In this document: positions 1 to 11,945 of the stretch, piece by piece
How the letters are laid out: each line of letters begins with the position of its first letter
How positions within the stretch are numbered: the stretch's first letter is position 1
NCBI GenBank assembly: GCA_963580285.1
Contig: OY757010.1
Coordinates: forward strand, 149,344,675 to 149,408,674
From: Lucinisca nassula
Taxonomy: Eukaryota > Mollusca > Bivalvia > Lucinida > Lucinidae
Length of the DNA stretch: 64,000 nucleotides
Direction of reading: 5' to 3'
Program-made: the position numbers and the translations under genes
Notes under the pieces: generated by a model
What the model saw: only the letters and a program-made list of their open reading frames with translations
What the model was told of the DNA's origin: nothing
Databases searched by the model: none

Positions 1-265
1 GTCCACTGTTGCCAGAAGGTAACGACGCTTAGGTAATGATAATTATAACGGTATAGTCTGTATTGCCAACCAATGATGGGTATGATGATAATAACGGTAC
101 AACCTGACAAACCTACCTGTGATGGTATACTCTTTTACGTCACTTCAACTTATCCTCCGACAACAGTATCGACGCTTCGTTAATGATAATTATAACGGTA
201 TAGTCTGTCTTGCCAGCCAATGATTTTACGTCACTGTCTACTTATCCTCCGGCAACAGTACTGCA
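1..265. repeat. Partial tandem duplication (~147 bp period)
   Basis: The block beginning TAATGATAATTATAACGGTA at 34 recurs at 181, and TTATCCTCCG-CAACAGTA recurs about 90 bp apart near 150 and 242. I see no gene; from 265 to about 800 there is only A/T-rich sequence. Confidence 0.6.
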
Positions 266-805
266 CTGTATGATAGTCTTTCAAAATGCAGTGAGACGTG
301 ACTGCACTCTTAATATTGGACCCTTCCTTGTTTTAGGTAAGTCGCCTTTCGTTGGTATCTTACATTGTGCGATATAGTTTTCGTGAGATTCGAAATGCAT
401 CGCGTTAACTTCTTTGCCACAACATCTCCATAATGGCATTATCAAAAACGTATGTATATATCTAAAATCCCGTGAAAAAAAAAGATATCCGAAACCTGTC
501 TCCCCTAAAATATGGAATAGTCTTGTCACGCTTGAACATTGAACTCTCAAAGGTCGTTGATAAACTTTGAATGACTTTGAATGTTATTATATGTTAAGGT
601 CAGTCAACAACGTTGGCCCCATGTGTCCATCATATTTTCGACTGAAATTTTATATACAGCTGTCTTAGCAATGGATGAACGAAAGTTTGTTCAAATAGTC
701 TGGATGACATGACCGAAATGGCAGCCATGGCCAAATATTAAAAACTTAAAAACTAGTGAAAGTGATGAAGACGGTAATTTTCCGCCAGGCACTCAATAGT
801 GCATG

Positions 806-918
806 CCCCATCGGACACACAACGTGTAGGCAATGTTCTAACAATGTCGATGCAACGTCATGACGTTGCATCGACGTTGATACAACGTTGCGTAAACGTC
901 ATTTGCCCGCTGGGGGAA
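806..918. mobile_element. Short AACGTTG-rich MITE-like element (family M)
   Basis: A ~113 bp unit begins CCCATCGGACAC and ends near GCCCGCTGGGGG, so its ends are weakly complementary. Inside, 848-873 is a perfect 26 bp palindrome centred on CGTCATGACG. Two relatives lie at 42599-42725 and 50060-50171, with the clearer termini CCCAGCAGGCAC and GTGCCTGC. The type is non-autonomous with no coding capacity. Confidence 0.5.
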
Positions 919-1285
919 TCAATGTCGAAGCAACAGTTCAGCTTCGGTTTGGCCACGGGGAAACGCTGTATGTCTGCTGGGTTTTGGCTCTTATTTTTTT
1001 ATTTGCTTTATAAACCGATATATAACTGGATACTGCAGACCCAGATCGCGGCGTCTGGTCTGAACCGTCACTGATTGCGAATCTTGGAAGTTCAGCCACT
1101 TTCACGCATGTAAATAAAAGTCTGATTATTACCCAACCTGTTACTTCTGAATTTTGAAATGGGCTCCCGCTATACATAAGGCGGAATATTCCATTCGGGA
1201 CACAATGGGATAGGTGTTTGTTACTGCTCTTCCTCTCTGTGTCATTCGCGAGCTTCATTCTTTGTCTTTTTATTCGGGTACCCGT

Positions 1286-1591
1286 TGTTTGTTTGTTTGA
1301 TTTGAGGTTTAACGTTCCCGTCAACACAGTATAGGTCATTTTAGAGACGTTGCTTCCAATTGTGTGGGACTTTTACCCAATATTGAAATGAAATGACATC
1401 TGAAGCCCTGACGCCCAATGAAACCAATAGAGTTTATAAGCATGCATGGACGGTCCGCCTCGCACCGCGGTTCCTGGACAGGCTTAGATCCTCTAAGCGG
1501 TTTACCAGTACTAGTGTGCGGACGGATATCAGCTCTGCGTGGAAGCATCATGCAGCCCATCAATTTCTTCAAGCCCCGATGGGCGGGGGCC
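1286..1591 (-). mobile_element. S300 SINE-like retroposon, antisense copy
   Basis: Read on the minus strand the element starts in a GC-rich head (GGCCCCCGCCCATCGGGGCT), passes a CCGCTTAGAGGATCTAAGCC segment and ends TTAAACCTCAAATC followed by CAAA repeats. The family is ~300 bp and non-coding. Other copies in the window have 13-14 bp target duplications, so I treat it as a retroposon, although no clear tRNA or 5S promoter boxes are visible. Confidence 0.7.
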
Positions 1592-1640
1592 CACGGGTAC
1601 GTGTTAAAGCAATCTCGGAAATTACGTGGACTAGTGGGTG

Positions 1641-2100
1641 CATCACGAAAACACTCCTATATAATTTTTTCAACTCATCACGTGAACAAGTCCGTGAAAT
1701 AAACACCCACTTAAACCCCACTTTATACAGGGAAAACTGGGGTTTACAGGGGTATACATTATTTTTCTTATTTCTGCTCCCAGACATAGGTTGTGGGTAC
1801 AGAGCGTTCTGATGCCACACGGAGAAGCACCCATTACCTATTTTTGCAGTAAAAATAAGAAAAAAACATCATGAATTTTCATCAGAAAGTAGTCATTTTG
1901 GAGGTGTGAAAAATGCACTATGTCACTATAGTGAAACATATGCATTATTTTTCCTAGTTCGGCACGGCAGTTCTAACGAGTACCTACAATCTATGTTTAC
2001 ACCAGTAATATGAAAAATATCGGAATTTTTTATCGGAAAATTTTCATTTTTTGGTGGCAAAATTTTCAGTACACTTGAACAGGCTTGTTTTCGTGATGCA
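1641..2100. mobile_element. A-family hairpin MITE, interrupted
   Basis: Left end CATCACGAAAACACTCCTAT at 1641 and right end complementary (GGCTTGTTTTCGTGATG) at about 2098. The interior retains half of the shared core (GGCAGTTCTAACGAGTACC near 1970). A B-family element sits inside at 1676-1935. Confidence 0.6.
1676..1935 (-). mobile_element. B-family hairpin MITE nested in an A-family element
   Basis: Begins CATCACGTGAACAAGTCCGT and carries the ATAGGTTGTGGGTAC arm, then the characteristic CATTTTGGAGGTGTGAAAAA far arm. The central palindrome is damaged: GTGGGTAC is followed directly by unrelated sequence. Confidence 0.55.
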
Positions 2101-2101
2101 T

Positions 2102-2265
2102 GTAAGAGCGCTGTCTCTCAATCATTAGGGCTCTCACTGCCGCGTTGCGAGCCTTACTTAGATCACATGTGAGACGCCGTACTCTGTTTTTTTTGCCCAC
2201 CTCTGGTTAACAATCAGCTCAAAGTAAGTGAAATAATCTTGAAAGGGCCGTAAAACAACAAAAAA
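2102..2265 (+). mobile_element. T1 tRNA-derived SINE, 5'-truncated and diverged
   Basis: Starts inside the tRNA-like head (AAGAGCGCTG...CATTAGGG), continues with the T1 body (GTGAGACGCC, CCCACCTCTG) and ends GAAAGGGCCGTAAAAC plus a short A-rich tail. It has lost box A and its middle is shortened. Compare the complete copy at 35678-35913. Confidence 0.6.
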
Positions 2266-2768
2266 TGCAGCAATAACGTCCTTGAAAATGTAGTATAGTT
2301 CTTACACCCGACAGACCTGCTCATTTTTCTCTGCATAAAGCAAGACTCATTGAAGGGCTGTACACTCCATTGGTCCAGTTAATAAAATGATGGATAAAGT
2401 ATTGCATCGCCCGAATTATAAACCAGAGCCCGAGCACCTATCACATTTACGAGTCTTGGACCTTTGAGTCGCGAACCATGCAGTCAGGTACTGATAGTTG
2501 GGGCAATAACGCTGTTTTTATTTTTATTTTTTTCGGGGTGGTGGAGGGGGGTGTGTGGATAACAGCCCTTTTTAACGGAAACTGCAAGTGCAGTTACAGA
2601 CGCAAGCTTTTTAACTTCCAGATTTCTTTTGAGCCCCGCAGAGAAAAGTTAATGAAGTCCTATGCTATCTCCTTTAAAGTCCTTCGAAAGTATTTCCATC
2701 TGCTTATCTTTATCGGTCTTTCTGTTTTTCGGGCGATTGGTAGAAACCTTTAAATTCGAGTATTTTAT

Positions 2769-2836
2769 GTAAACAATATAGGCCCCGATCAGACGCCCAA
2801 TTCTGCAGCGTCTGATTTGGGCCTACATCGTTTACC
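2769..2836. repeat. H-module hairpin (GATCAGACGC type)
   Basis: The arms GTAAACAATATAGGCC and GGGCCTACATCGTTTAC flank a GATCAGACGCC/GGCGTCTGATC-like stem with mismatches. It is a decayed copy of the hairpin found intact at 61949-62015. Confidence 0.5.
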
Positions 2837-2914
2837 AATGTCCCAGTACACGAGCACAGTCCAGGGTTTACAGGTAACCAACCTTTTAAAGAGCGTTCTG
2901 ATGTCACACTGAGA

Positions 2915-3142
2915 TTAAAGGGGAATGGGAAAACCTGGCGATTTTTGCCGCCAGTTTTCAAAGAGATACAAATTTCGGAACTTCCTGTTCACTTTTCTAT
3001 AGGCTCAGTTCCACCGAAAAATGAATCTACTCTTAAAGGAAAGAATGAGAAAATTCTTTCCTTTAAGGGTTGACCCCTATTGAAGACAAAAAATACTTTT
3101 GAAGGAGTTGCCTCCCCTGAAGGTGTTCCCATTCCCCTTTAA
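2915..3142. mobile_element. G-family TTAA-flanked MITE with central hairpin
   Basis: TTAA is followed by AGGGGAATGGGAA, and the right end is the inverse (TTCCCATTCCCCT then TTAA). The middle holds an inverted repeat TTAAAGGAAAGAAT / ATTCTTTCCTTTAA. TTAA duplication plus short inverted ends is what piggyBac-type non-autonomous elements show. A second copy is at 21221-21473. Confidence 0.65.
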
Positions 3143-4310
3143 TTACCGCTACCTAAATTTGAGCATGATTAACGATAGTCACAAGGACTTGTCACAGGCG
3201 GGAAGCTTCTGTGCTTAGTACCTTTGCGTCGATTGTAAAAAATCGACCCAATTAGTTGAATTCGATGGAGATGGTCCCTGTAACGTAGGGCATCACCAGG
3301 TTATTGGACCAATACTTGATACGCAAATTGCACAATTGTACACGATTGAACTGACAAACAGATTTCACAGGAAATCCAGTCGATGCTTACTGCTGTATTG
3401 TTGATCATGGCTGTCCATCCTTATTTTCTAATTATGTCGCAAGTAGGCGAAGACGGAAATGTAAGCAGGATGTTATTTTGTACAGATGTGCTCTTTAGAG
3501 TTCCATTTCATTGTAATGTCTGCAAAGGAGAAAACTAATAGAAGACAAATTGGGCTTTACGGTGACAGCTTGCCTCATTTTGTACTGAATGGAATCTTCC
3601 ACCTTATATATAGCAGGAGTCCATTTCGAAATTTAAGAGTACCAGTTTGAATTAGTTTTAGAAAATGATCAAAAGAAAAACATGGATGAATCATTTCGCT
3701 ATCAGGGAAGGCCCTGATCAGACGCCGCATTCTGCGGCGTCTGATCAGGGTCTGCACTGTTTCTAAGTGACCCTTGTGTTTGATTTCCTGTATAAAATGG
3801 ATTAACATTGGCTTTGACGAAAATAACTCCTTCAGTGTCCGTTTTGTTTGTGAATATATCTGTGGCACTTGTTAAGATATAGCAGTTTCCAACCGGTTCT
3901 AATTAGCACATTTCACTGGTAGCTTCGCAATTTGCACATTTCATCGTTATCTGTGCTGTGATGTAGAATAAGAGGGTGTTAATGCAAGCCCTTGGAGAAG
4001 CAATGTTTTGTGACTCGACTTTTGAGAAAATTGTGAAAACCGTACCTATCTCTAGACCTAGCCTATATTGCGCCTGTGGGGCGCAAAATTATCAGACCAT
4101 GAAATCTAGGTCGAGGTGAAACATGGTTGCTCGGATAAAAGATTTCATTCTAGGATGCAAGCTCCTGCCAGGCATCACTAATTGTCTAGGCCCATGGGCG
4201 TTAACATTATAGGCGTTGGGTTGAACACGGAAGTACAGCCATGAGTTACCCACAATGTAGGTTGACCTTTATATTTACATGCAATAACAAGTATAAGTTT
4301 TCACAAGAAG
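3143..4310. other. No gene; one hairpin remnant
   Basis: No credible coding sequence. 3716-3772 is a near-perfect H-module hairpin (GGCCCTGATCAGACGCCGCA with its complement), preceded at 3590-3660 by the TTCCACCTTATATATAGCAG segment that accompanies this module at 48 kb. Confidence 0.5.
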
Positions 4311-5026
4311 AAACAAGAGGGCCATGATGGTCCTGGATCGCTCACCTGATCCATACTGTACACTTGAAATGCTAGGTAATATAGAAAGGTGGAGTGGAGG
4401 GTTTGAGAAATTTTGATTGCCAGTGACCCAAGGAACATTCTTGAGAAATTCTATCAAAATCAATCTAGCTGTTTATGACTAGGTCATTTTAGGGTTTGGA
4501 TATCTTTAGCTCTGTGTCTGTGGCTATCATGTTCATCTGAGCAAAATCGATCCACAAGCCATAACAATGTTTCTAAAAATAGCTACAGTTACCTTGACCT
4601 TCAACCCAGAGCCCTGATTGTTGATCTTGCTTGAAAATAATATCATGTCTAAGATTTATGTGAAGTTACATCAAAGCCATTGATAAATCTGGGTGCCAGC
4701 TAGAGCCACGAAAAAGTGTTTTTAAACCAGCCACAGTGACCTTGACTTAAGCTCAGGACCCTGAAAGTCGAACTTGCTTCATATATTATCATACCCAACA
4801 TTTGTGTGAAGCTTCATTAAAATCCATCAATAAATGTAGAAGCTAGAGCGATATGTTTTTCTAAAATAATTGCCACAGTTACCTTGACCTTGAGCCCAGG
4901 ATCATGAAAGTCAAACTTGCTTGAGATATTATCATATCCAAACAGTTGGGTAAAGTTACATAAAAATCCTTTGATAAATGTAGGCGCCGTCGAGCCTTGT
5001 GGTTTCAGAGAAGAAGCTTATTTTAG

Positions 5027-5830
5027 GTTTTCCATATTTGAGTCTATGCAAAACCGTGGGCCCTGGGGCGGAGCCATCTTTGGCCCAGGGCTAAAATTTG
5101 AATCTTCATAGTAGAGGTCTACCAGATGAAGCTTCATATCAAATATTAAACACCTGGACCTTCTGGTTTCACACAGGAAGATCTTTAAAGGTATTCCCAG
5201 TTTTATTCAAAGTCAAACCTGATGGCCCTGTGGTGGGGCCATTTTGACCCCAGGGCTATAATTTGAACAATATAGGTAGAGGTCCGCTTGATACCAAACA
5301 TCAAAGACCTTGGCCTTGTGGTTTCAATTGAGAATATTTTAAAGGGTTTCCCTAAAACCATTGGGTCCTAGGGCGGAGCTTGTTTTGGCTCCAGGGCTTT
5401 AATATGAACAATCATAGTAGAGGTCCATCAGCTGAAGCTTCATACCAAATATCAAAGACTTCGGCCTTCTGGTATAAGTCTATGTAAAACTGGTTGGCCA
5501 CGGCGCGGGGCCGTTTTTGGCCCAAGGGCTATAATTTAATCAATCTTAGTAGAGGTCCACCAGATGAAGCTTCATATCAAATATCAAAGACCTGCGACTT
5601 CTAGTTTCAGACAAGAAGATTTTTAATTGTTTTCCCTATATAAGTCTATGTAAAACAAGTGGGCCCCGGCGCGGGGGTATTTTTGGTCCCAGGGCTATAA
5701 CTTGAACATCTTGGTAGAAGTCCACTAGCTAATGCGTCATACCAAATATCAAAGACATGAGCCTTTTGGTTTCAGAGAAGAAGATTTTTTAAGTTTTCAG
5801 TGAAAAAATATCTATTTTTGGCTCCCGTGA
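5027..5830 (+). repeat. Diverged tandem array (~130-165 bp unit)
   Basis: Each unit contains CAAATATCAAAGACCT, TTCTGGTTTCAGACAAGAAG, a TATAAGTCTATGTAAAA spacer, a GGGCC-rich block, CCCAGGGCTATAATTTGAAC and GTAGAGGTCCA. GCTTCAT marks units at 5131, 5437, 5569 and (variant) 5734. Short open frames here are chance readings of the array. Confidence 0.7.
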
Positions 5831-6125
5831 CCTAGATGTGCAATGGGCCTGAACCATCTGAACAACTTTGAAAGGGGACCACCTAAGGATCATTTCTGTG
5901 AAGTTTGGTCAAAATCCGATCAGTGGTTTAGGAGGTCGTTTGAAGAAATTGTCTATGCACGCACACACGGACGACGGACACAAAGTGACCACAGTGACGA
6001 GATGAGCTTAAAGCGGCCCATAACAAGTGCAAGCTTTCTCACAAAAAGAAGGCATTTTTGGCCCCAGTGCTATTATATGAACAATCTCAGTAGAGGTCCT
6101 CTTGCTGTTGCCTCATAGCAAACAT

Positions 6126-6381
6126 CAAAATAGAAGTGGAGGCAATGATCAGGAATCGATACAATCAACCCACAGCTCACATCAGAGACATACAAGGGAA
6201 AGAAACACAAACATGAAACAACATACCTGATAGAAACATCAATAGCGGAAAGCCAAAAGGACAGTTACTTTCCAACAAAATGCCCAATACGCTATCCAAA
6301 ATAAATTATTTAAGCGACACAAACACCCAAAGACAAACTATAACAAAAATAAACCGCGACAGAAGAACCGCTTTGAAAGAC
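6126..6381 (-). mobile_element. E-family retroelement 3' fragment
   Basis: On the plus strand it starts AAAATAGAAGTGGAGGCAAT and stops at GAAGAACCGCTTTGAAAG. This is the terminal ~250 bp of the E repeat, whose sense strand is minus. It interrupts an array unit of the surrounding element. Confidence 0.7.
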
Positions 6382-7619
6382 CGCCGACTTCTGGTTTCAA
6401 ACGAGAAAATTTTTAAAGGGCTATTATATGAACAATCTTAGTAGAGGTCCACTTGATGAAGCTTCATACAAAATATCAAATACCTGGGTCTTCTGATTCC
6501 AGACAAGAACACTTTTATGGGTTTTCCCTATACAAGTGAATGTGAAACCGGTGGACCCGGGGCGGGATCATTTGAATACTCTTGGTAGAGGCCCACTAGA
6601 TGAAGCTTCATAACAAATATCAAAGATCCGGGCCTTCTGGTTTCAGGCGAGAAGATTTTAAAAGGTTTTCCCTATATAAGTCTATGTAAAACCGATGGGC
6701 CCGGCGCGGGGGCATTTTGGACCCCAAGGCTATAATTTTAACAATCTTGGTAGAGGTCCACTAGATAAAGCTTCACACCAAATATCGAAAACCTGAGCCT
6801 AGAAGATTATTTAAGTTTTCAGTGAAAACAAATCTATTTTTGGCTCCCGTGACCTAGATGTGCTACGGGACGGAACCATTAGAACAACTTTGAAAGGGGA
6901 CCACCTAAGGATCATTTCTGTGAAGTTTGGTCAAAATCCGATCAGTGGTTTAGGAGAAGTCGTTTCAAGAAATTGGTTATGCACGCACGCACGGACGACG
7001 GACAAAAAGTGACCACAAAAGCTCACCTCGTCACTACTAGAGGTGAGCTTAAAGCGGCCCACAACAAGTGTTACCTTTCTCACAAAGGGAGGTCCACGGG
7101 CAGAGCTCTGGCACAGAAGTGCTATCACATTTGCACAAGCCCATATTTGCTGTCATATTTGTACAGGCTAATACAAAGTATACATCTGCAATCGACCATG
7201 ACGGACCACTGCCTGTCTTACAAGCTCCCCCAGGAGCCTTCGGCTCTGGTGAGCTAAAAAAGAAAAAGAACATGCCTCGCCGTAATAGCAAATATTTTGG
7301 GTTAATCTTCAATTATTCTTGGAGAGTTGTCTATGCAACTTCTCCAACAGTTTTCAAGCATTCAATTTGATACGATGTTACACGCATAGTGAAGTTGCAC
7401 TGGTGTCCTTTTTAAGATAAAAAAGTACTTTTGGACCAAATTACAGCATTTGCAACTTTGACATTTCAGTGGGTGCGGACTGACAGTTAAAATGTTCCCA
7501 AAGACAGTTAACTGTATACAAAAACAACACAGGTTCCTGGGATATAACGCTAGACAGTCACATTTAATATGTGCTAAGCGTAGACATAGCTTTTTGTAAA
7601 CGCTATACTTGTGAAGCTC

Positions 7620-8200
7620 CTATTGTTCTTACATTAAAGTGAATGCTAGGTTTGACGCAGTAGTTCACTAAATCAATGAGCCATGAAATCTAGGTCAAGA
7701 ACAATTATGAATGCTTCTATTCAAGTTGCCATTCCTAGGTACAAATTTGTACCAATTATCATTTATAAAGCTCGAATATTTTTTGAGAAATGAACCTAAG
7801 TAGTAGGGTCAGTGGCTGCTAGGATTGACGCTTAGCTGACTAAGAAGTAAACCATGAAATCTAGGTCAAGCTCACATATGGATGCTTGCATTGTAGTTGC
7901 CGTTTGTACTAAGTATCGCTAATGAAGCTCTTACTGTTCTTGAAAAATTAACTTGACCATTTGGGTGAACGTTAGTGTGTGTGTGTGTGTGGGGTGGGGG
8001 CAATAGATCACAAAGTCAACAAACCATAAAATGTATGTCAAGGTCGAATATGGAAGCTTGCATAAAAGTTGACATCCTTAGGTACAAGTTTCTACCAAGT
8101 ATAATAAACTTGAACATAAGGGTGAACTCTATGGTGGTCGCAAATGTCGATGCTTAACAAACGGACAGACGGATGAACAGACGGAAAATTGGACTCCTAT
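7620..8200 (+). repeat. Degenerate tandem array (~170 bp period)
   Basis: ACCATGAAATCTAGGTCAAG-like blocks occur near 7680, 7852 and 8022, with GGATGCTTGCAT following. The array ends in GGACAGACGGATGAACAGACGG near 8160, the same kind of terminus as the larger array elements. A (GT)n run lies at 7975-7991. Between 7263 and 7620 I see nothing. Confidence 0.5.
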
Positions 8201-8359
8201 ATCGCTAAAACTTTCGACTTCTTGCACCAAATGGTCTTGGCTCCACTTAAAAAACTTAAGCTGTGGTGCAATGAATAATTTGGTATACTTATTCCTCTAA
8301 AAGATGGCGGATAACATTTTACATCTATTTATCAAAGTAACATCTTTTTGATAAAAATA

Positions 8360-8662
8360 GCCGTAGGGGTCCTTCATGCGGACCGAACAAATTGATTTAA
8401 TCGCGACGCAAGTAAGGGCGAGGATTGTGGCCACGATTTAATCCCCCCCCCACCCACCGCCCCACCCCTCCAGTGGAATTCGTTTCACTGACCGTTCCAA
8501 GGCGTTTTTTCTATCGTGGTTTATTTTTGTTATGGCTTGTCTTTGAGTGTGTGTATCACTTAATATTATTTTGGCGTTCGCTAGTGATATTTTCATTTGG
8601 GTCTACTTGTTTCATGTTTGTGTTTCTTTCCATTGGTGTCTCTCATTGCCTTCACTTCTATT
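8360..8662 (+). mobile_element. E-family retroelement 3' fragment
   Basis: Sense copy running from TTCATGCGGACCGAAC to CTTCACTTCTATTT, with the family's variable C-rich tract at 8441-8470 and an internal deletion relative to the copy at 40322. It is non-coding at this end of the family. Confidence 0.65.
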
Positions 8663-8705
8663 TAGCCACAATGTTGCACTAATTATTTTTATTAATATAA
8701 ATGTT

Positions 8706-8930
8706 CTCGGTACTTGTTAAAATCGGTCAGCGAGGGCAGTTCTAACAAGTACATGTACCCACAACGTTTGTTTCTGATCAATAAGTAATAGCGGGGGGAC
8801 AAATGTATGTCTCCGGTTCGCTTGGCAAGGAAAGGGAAGGGATACAGAATCCCCAAAAGGGGACATAGTGCAGGCCCAGATTAGACGCCGCATAATCCAG
8901 CGTCTGATCAAGTCGTCAACTGCTAGCAAA
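8706..8930. repeat. Two decayed hairpin modules
   Basis: 8712-8765 is a worn copy of the shared MITE core (GTACTTGTTAAAAT / AGTTCTAACAAGTAC). 8871-8925 is a worn H-module hairpin (GCAGGCCCAGATTAGACGCC). Confidence 0.45.
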
Positions 8931-9055
8931 ATATTCAGTCCCTTCCTAAATGAATCTAAAAAATAGTCAACCCGACTGCACTAAATTTAGAAAAAATGTT
9001 CCTGCGATATATGAGGTGGAAGATTCCATTCTGTGCAAAATGGCTAATACAGATG

Positions 9056-9440
9056 TATCGTATGCCGGGTCGTCCACAGAGTGAAGCAATGCGGTCACTC
9101 ATCAAGATATTAACCGCGATAGCCGTTGCTTAACTACGTGAAAAAGCTAACCACTCTGTCAGCGTTGCAAAAAGAGCCGGCTCCTACAGAAAGGCTGTAG
9201 AAGTGGTACATGTATACATCAATAACCATGGCATTTCTCCACCGCTTCTCTTCACTTAGTCATCACATGCCTCGCTGGGCAGACCCGAGGGCAGAGTCTA
9301 TATAACACACCAGCGGCACTGTTTCCATCCCACTGATGCCACCACTGTAGCGTATGACGGGACGTCCATGAAGTCAAGCAACGCCATCACCCATCCAGGT
9401 ACCAACGGCGATTTCAGTTGCTTAACTTCGGGAAAAAGCC
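9056..9440. repeat. Direct repeat ~293 bp apart
   Basis: The ~90 bp block at 9056-9150 (CGTATGCCGGGTCGTCCA ... GTTGCTTAACT) recurs at 9350-9440 (CGTATGACGGGACGTCCA ... GTTGCTTAACT). No coding potential is visible. Confidence 0.55.
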
Positions 9441-9469
9441 AACGTCGCCAAAAGAGCCGGCGTATTCAA

Positions 9470-9686
9470 ACGCCTATTCAAATATATTGAAAAATGACTT
9501 TTTTTCATATAAAAATCCTTATAGTTTTATTTTTTTCTGCTCAAAACATAGTTTGTGGGTACTTGTTAGAACAGCCTCGGCGTGGCGGTTCTAACGAGTA
9601 CCAACAATCCATATTTATGAGCAGATATTAGAAAAATAATATCTATCCCTGTAAAACCAGTTTTACTATATGAAAATGGGGGGTTA
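9470..9686. mobile_element. A-family hairpin MITE, right end missing
   Basis: Left arm CAAACGCCTATTCAAATATA, then the core at 9552-9612 (TTGTTAGAACAGCCTCGG / GGCGGTTCTAACGAG). An S300 copy starts at 9687 where the right arm should continue. Confidence 0.55.
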
Positions 9687-9979
9687 TGTTTGTTTGAATC
9701 GAGGTTTTACGTCCACGCCAACACTTGTTAGGTCATTTTGGAGACATTGCTTTCAATTTTGTGGGACTTTAACCCGACATTGGAATAAAATATCATCTCA
9801 ATCCCTGCCGCCCAAACAAACAAAAAGGGTTAATATGTAGAGACGTTCCAACTCGCAACACTTTGCCTGGGCAGGTTTAGACCCCTAAGCGGTTTACCAG
9901 TACTCATGTGCGGCCAGTTTCAGTTCTGCGTGGAAACATCGTGCAGCCCAAACTATACCTTCAAGCCCCGATGGGCTGG
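9687..9979 (-). mobile_element. S300 SINE-like retroposon, antisense copy
   Basis: Tail end TTTGTTTGAATCGAGGTTTT at left, GC-rich head at right (CAAGCCCCGATGGGCTGGGG). The head runs into a short GGGGCT microsatellite at 9980-10005. Confidence 0.65.
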
Positions 9980-10005
9980 GGGTGGGGCTGGGGCTGGGGC
10001 TGGGC

Positions 10006-10994
10006 AGGGGTTCGAAATTATATAGGTGTGTTTCCCTGTTGCGCACCACAGAGAACTGCTCAGATCCGTTAGGGTCCGCAAAAACATTTTGGGGACTCAA
10101 AAAGCTATCCATGAACATAGCTATAGCGTTTCGTGGAGCTGCATGTCACGCTAACTTCAACAAAACATGTATGTCAAGTTCTCTTTCTGTTATAATCAAT
10201 AGCGCTATGCCACATTTTTCAGTTAGTCCGGTAACAACAAAAGTACCGGTATGCATATGCAGACAATGGGCCAGCCTATTGGTTCTTACAGCTTGATCAA
10301 AGTAAACATTACGTTCAGAAGCTGGAGAGAATTAAAATCGTCCCAGTGTATGTAATGGTACTCTAGTGGAGGAGTCGACCACTCTAGTCTGACGCTGTAT
10401 TTTGCAGCCGCTTCACTTTAACCCATTTATGCGATTAGATTATTCTATCTAATAGATTTGTATATTTTCATTTCAAATATAAGGTGCATCTGTTTCAGTT
10501 CAGATTTTGTAACAGTTACAAAAAATCATGGCCTTTATAGGTTAATGACAATATCTTATTGAATGGCAGATAGCAGACTTATTATCTGGTTCTATATTGG
10601 TTAGAAGAGCCACTTTTATCCTTCTTTCAGTCAAGCCATAGCAAACCGTATGCGTTTAAATCTATGCTCCAAGAGGCGGGCGTAAATTACTCAAACAGTG
10701 CAGTTATATCCGAGTTTTCGCTCCCTCGTCAGTGTCGTGTGGACAGGAGTCATTCCATTCGCCTAGCTTAGGCTTTAACCAGCCAAGTGGAAATAGCATG
10801 CTGGACGTTTTGCTGTGTCCCGGCGCTTATCTTAAGGTTTAGGTTTAGGTTTATTTCACGACCTTGACCCCTAACTAGGGTATAAGTCGAAACAAAACAT
10901 AACATTTTAACACAGAACAAATAACAGCAAAACTATTTGAAGAAAGCTTCAAACAAGTCATGACTAGATTAAGTCCATTTGACGACACTCGAAG
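10006..10994. other. No gene seen
   Basis: No coding sequence stands out. A short GGTTTAGGTTTAGGTTTA run at 10837-10854 is too short and of the wrong unit to be telomeric. Confidence 0.5.
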
Positions 10995-11105
10995 AGTATT
11001 AACCCCCATCTTGCTGCTCACTACAACCCATATCTTTCGCAAACAGTGCAGATCCAGATCAGATAGCCATCCAATCAGGATCCACACTGCTTGACATTCA
11101 GTTTA
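10995..11105. mobile_element. H-family TTAA MITE, half copy
   Basis: ATTAACCCCCATCTTGCTGC matches one H terminus and is followed by the internal hairpin ACAGTGCAGATCC / GGATCCACACTG. The other terminus is lost. A second hairpin of the same kind occurs at 11386-11452. Confidence 0.45.
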
Positions 11106-11462
11106 TGTACCCGGATGAACAAGCCATATCAAGTATTCCAAATGGTTCACAATCAAAATTGGGTGAGAATTGGTGAGGCTAAGTTGAACATCAGCAAGAT
11201 GAGGGTCAGATGAGAATGAGGATGTAGTAGTGAGAAAATTCCCAGACCTCCAGATACAAACGCTCAAATATGAACAAGCAGTCACTCCCACACATATCCA
11301 GGCCCAAACCGACCAGGTTCTCCAATCCCTGTAATACCCAAATCTGCAACTTCATAACCCATCTGATGACCATAACTCCTGCACACAGTGCAGATCCCGA
11401 TCAGACAGCCTCTGGAGAAGCCATCTGGTCAGGATCCACCCTGCCCACACTGCAGGTTGAAA

Positions 11463-11940
11463 ACTGAATGAATACAGAACATCAGATAAATTGTCTGGCT
11501 GACAGCCAAAAGTGGGCATGGGTTAACGAATTGAGAGTCAAATAGTCATTTTAAACATCTTCAAGAAGAAATTCAAAATCCCAGAGCCTGAAATCAAGAA
11601 AAAACAAGCCCTGAAAGCCTGAACCTCTGCTAATGCCTGAAAAGTGTGAGGCCCTATACCCGTCCATACAACGATTGCCACCAAAACTAAGTGAAACACA
11701 GAAATCCCATAAAAATCAGTCAATGAAGTACCATTTTCATTCCCTGATCCAAATGGGGTCCCCAACCTACTAGTTAATATAAGATGTGCAGGTGTATACA
11801 ATTCAAAGAAGTACCCGGAGATCCGTACTGGTTCACTTTAATTTAACACTTAAAACCTTCATAATCTTTTGGACTCATTCATCTTAAGTAGACAGCGGGA
11901 ACCGAAATTGTCTGCTTTTTTACAGAAAAAGCGTGCATAT
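11463..11940. other. No gene seen
   Basis: Non-repetitive, A-rich sequence with only short random open frames. Confidence 0.4.
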
Positions 11941-11945
11941 TAATA

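Larger units (their letters stand above)
4311..7262 (+). mobile_element. Large tandem-array element 1 (mini-Helentron/pearl-like)
   Basis: Begins AAACAAGAGGGCCATGATGG next to GGATCGCTCACCT, carries a central array of ~130-165 bp units (about 5030-5830 and 6390-6830), then an ACGGACGACGGAC stretch and a hairpin end (GAGCCTTCGGCTCTGGTGAGCTAAAAA region, 7236-7262). A hairpin just before a CTAA-type end plus ~160 bp internal repeats is the architecture of non-autonomous Helitron/Helentron elements known from bivalves. That assignment is inference; no Rep/helicase coding is present. A ~256 bp E-family piece is inserted at 6126-6381. Confidence 0.5.

Noticed and set aside
10837..10854. Telomere-like GGTTTA repeats
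   Set aside because: Only about three units, and not TTAGGG.
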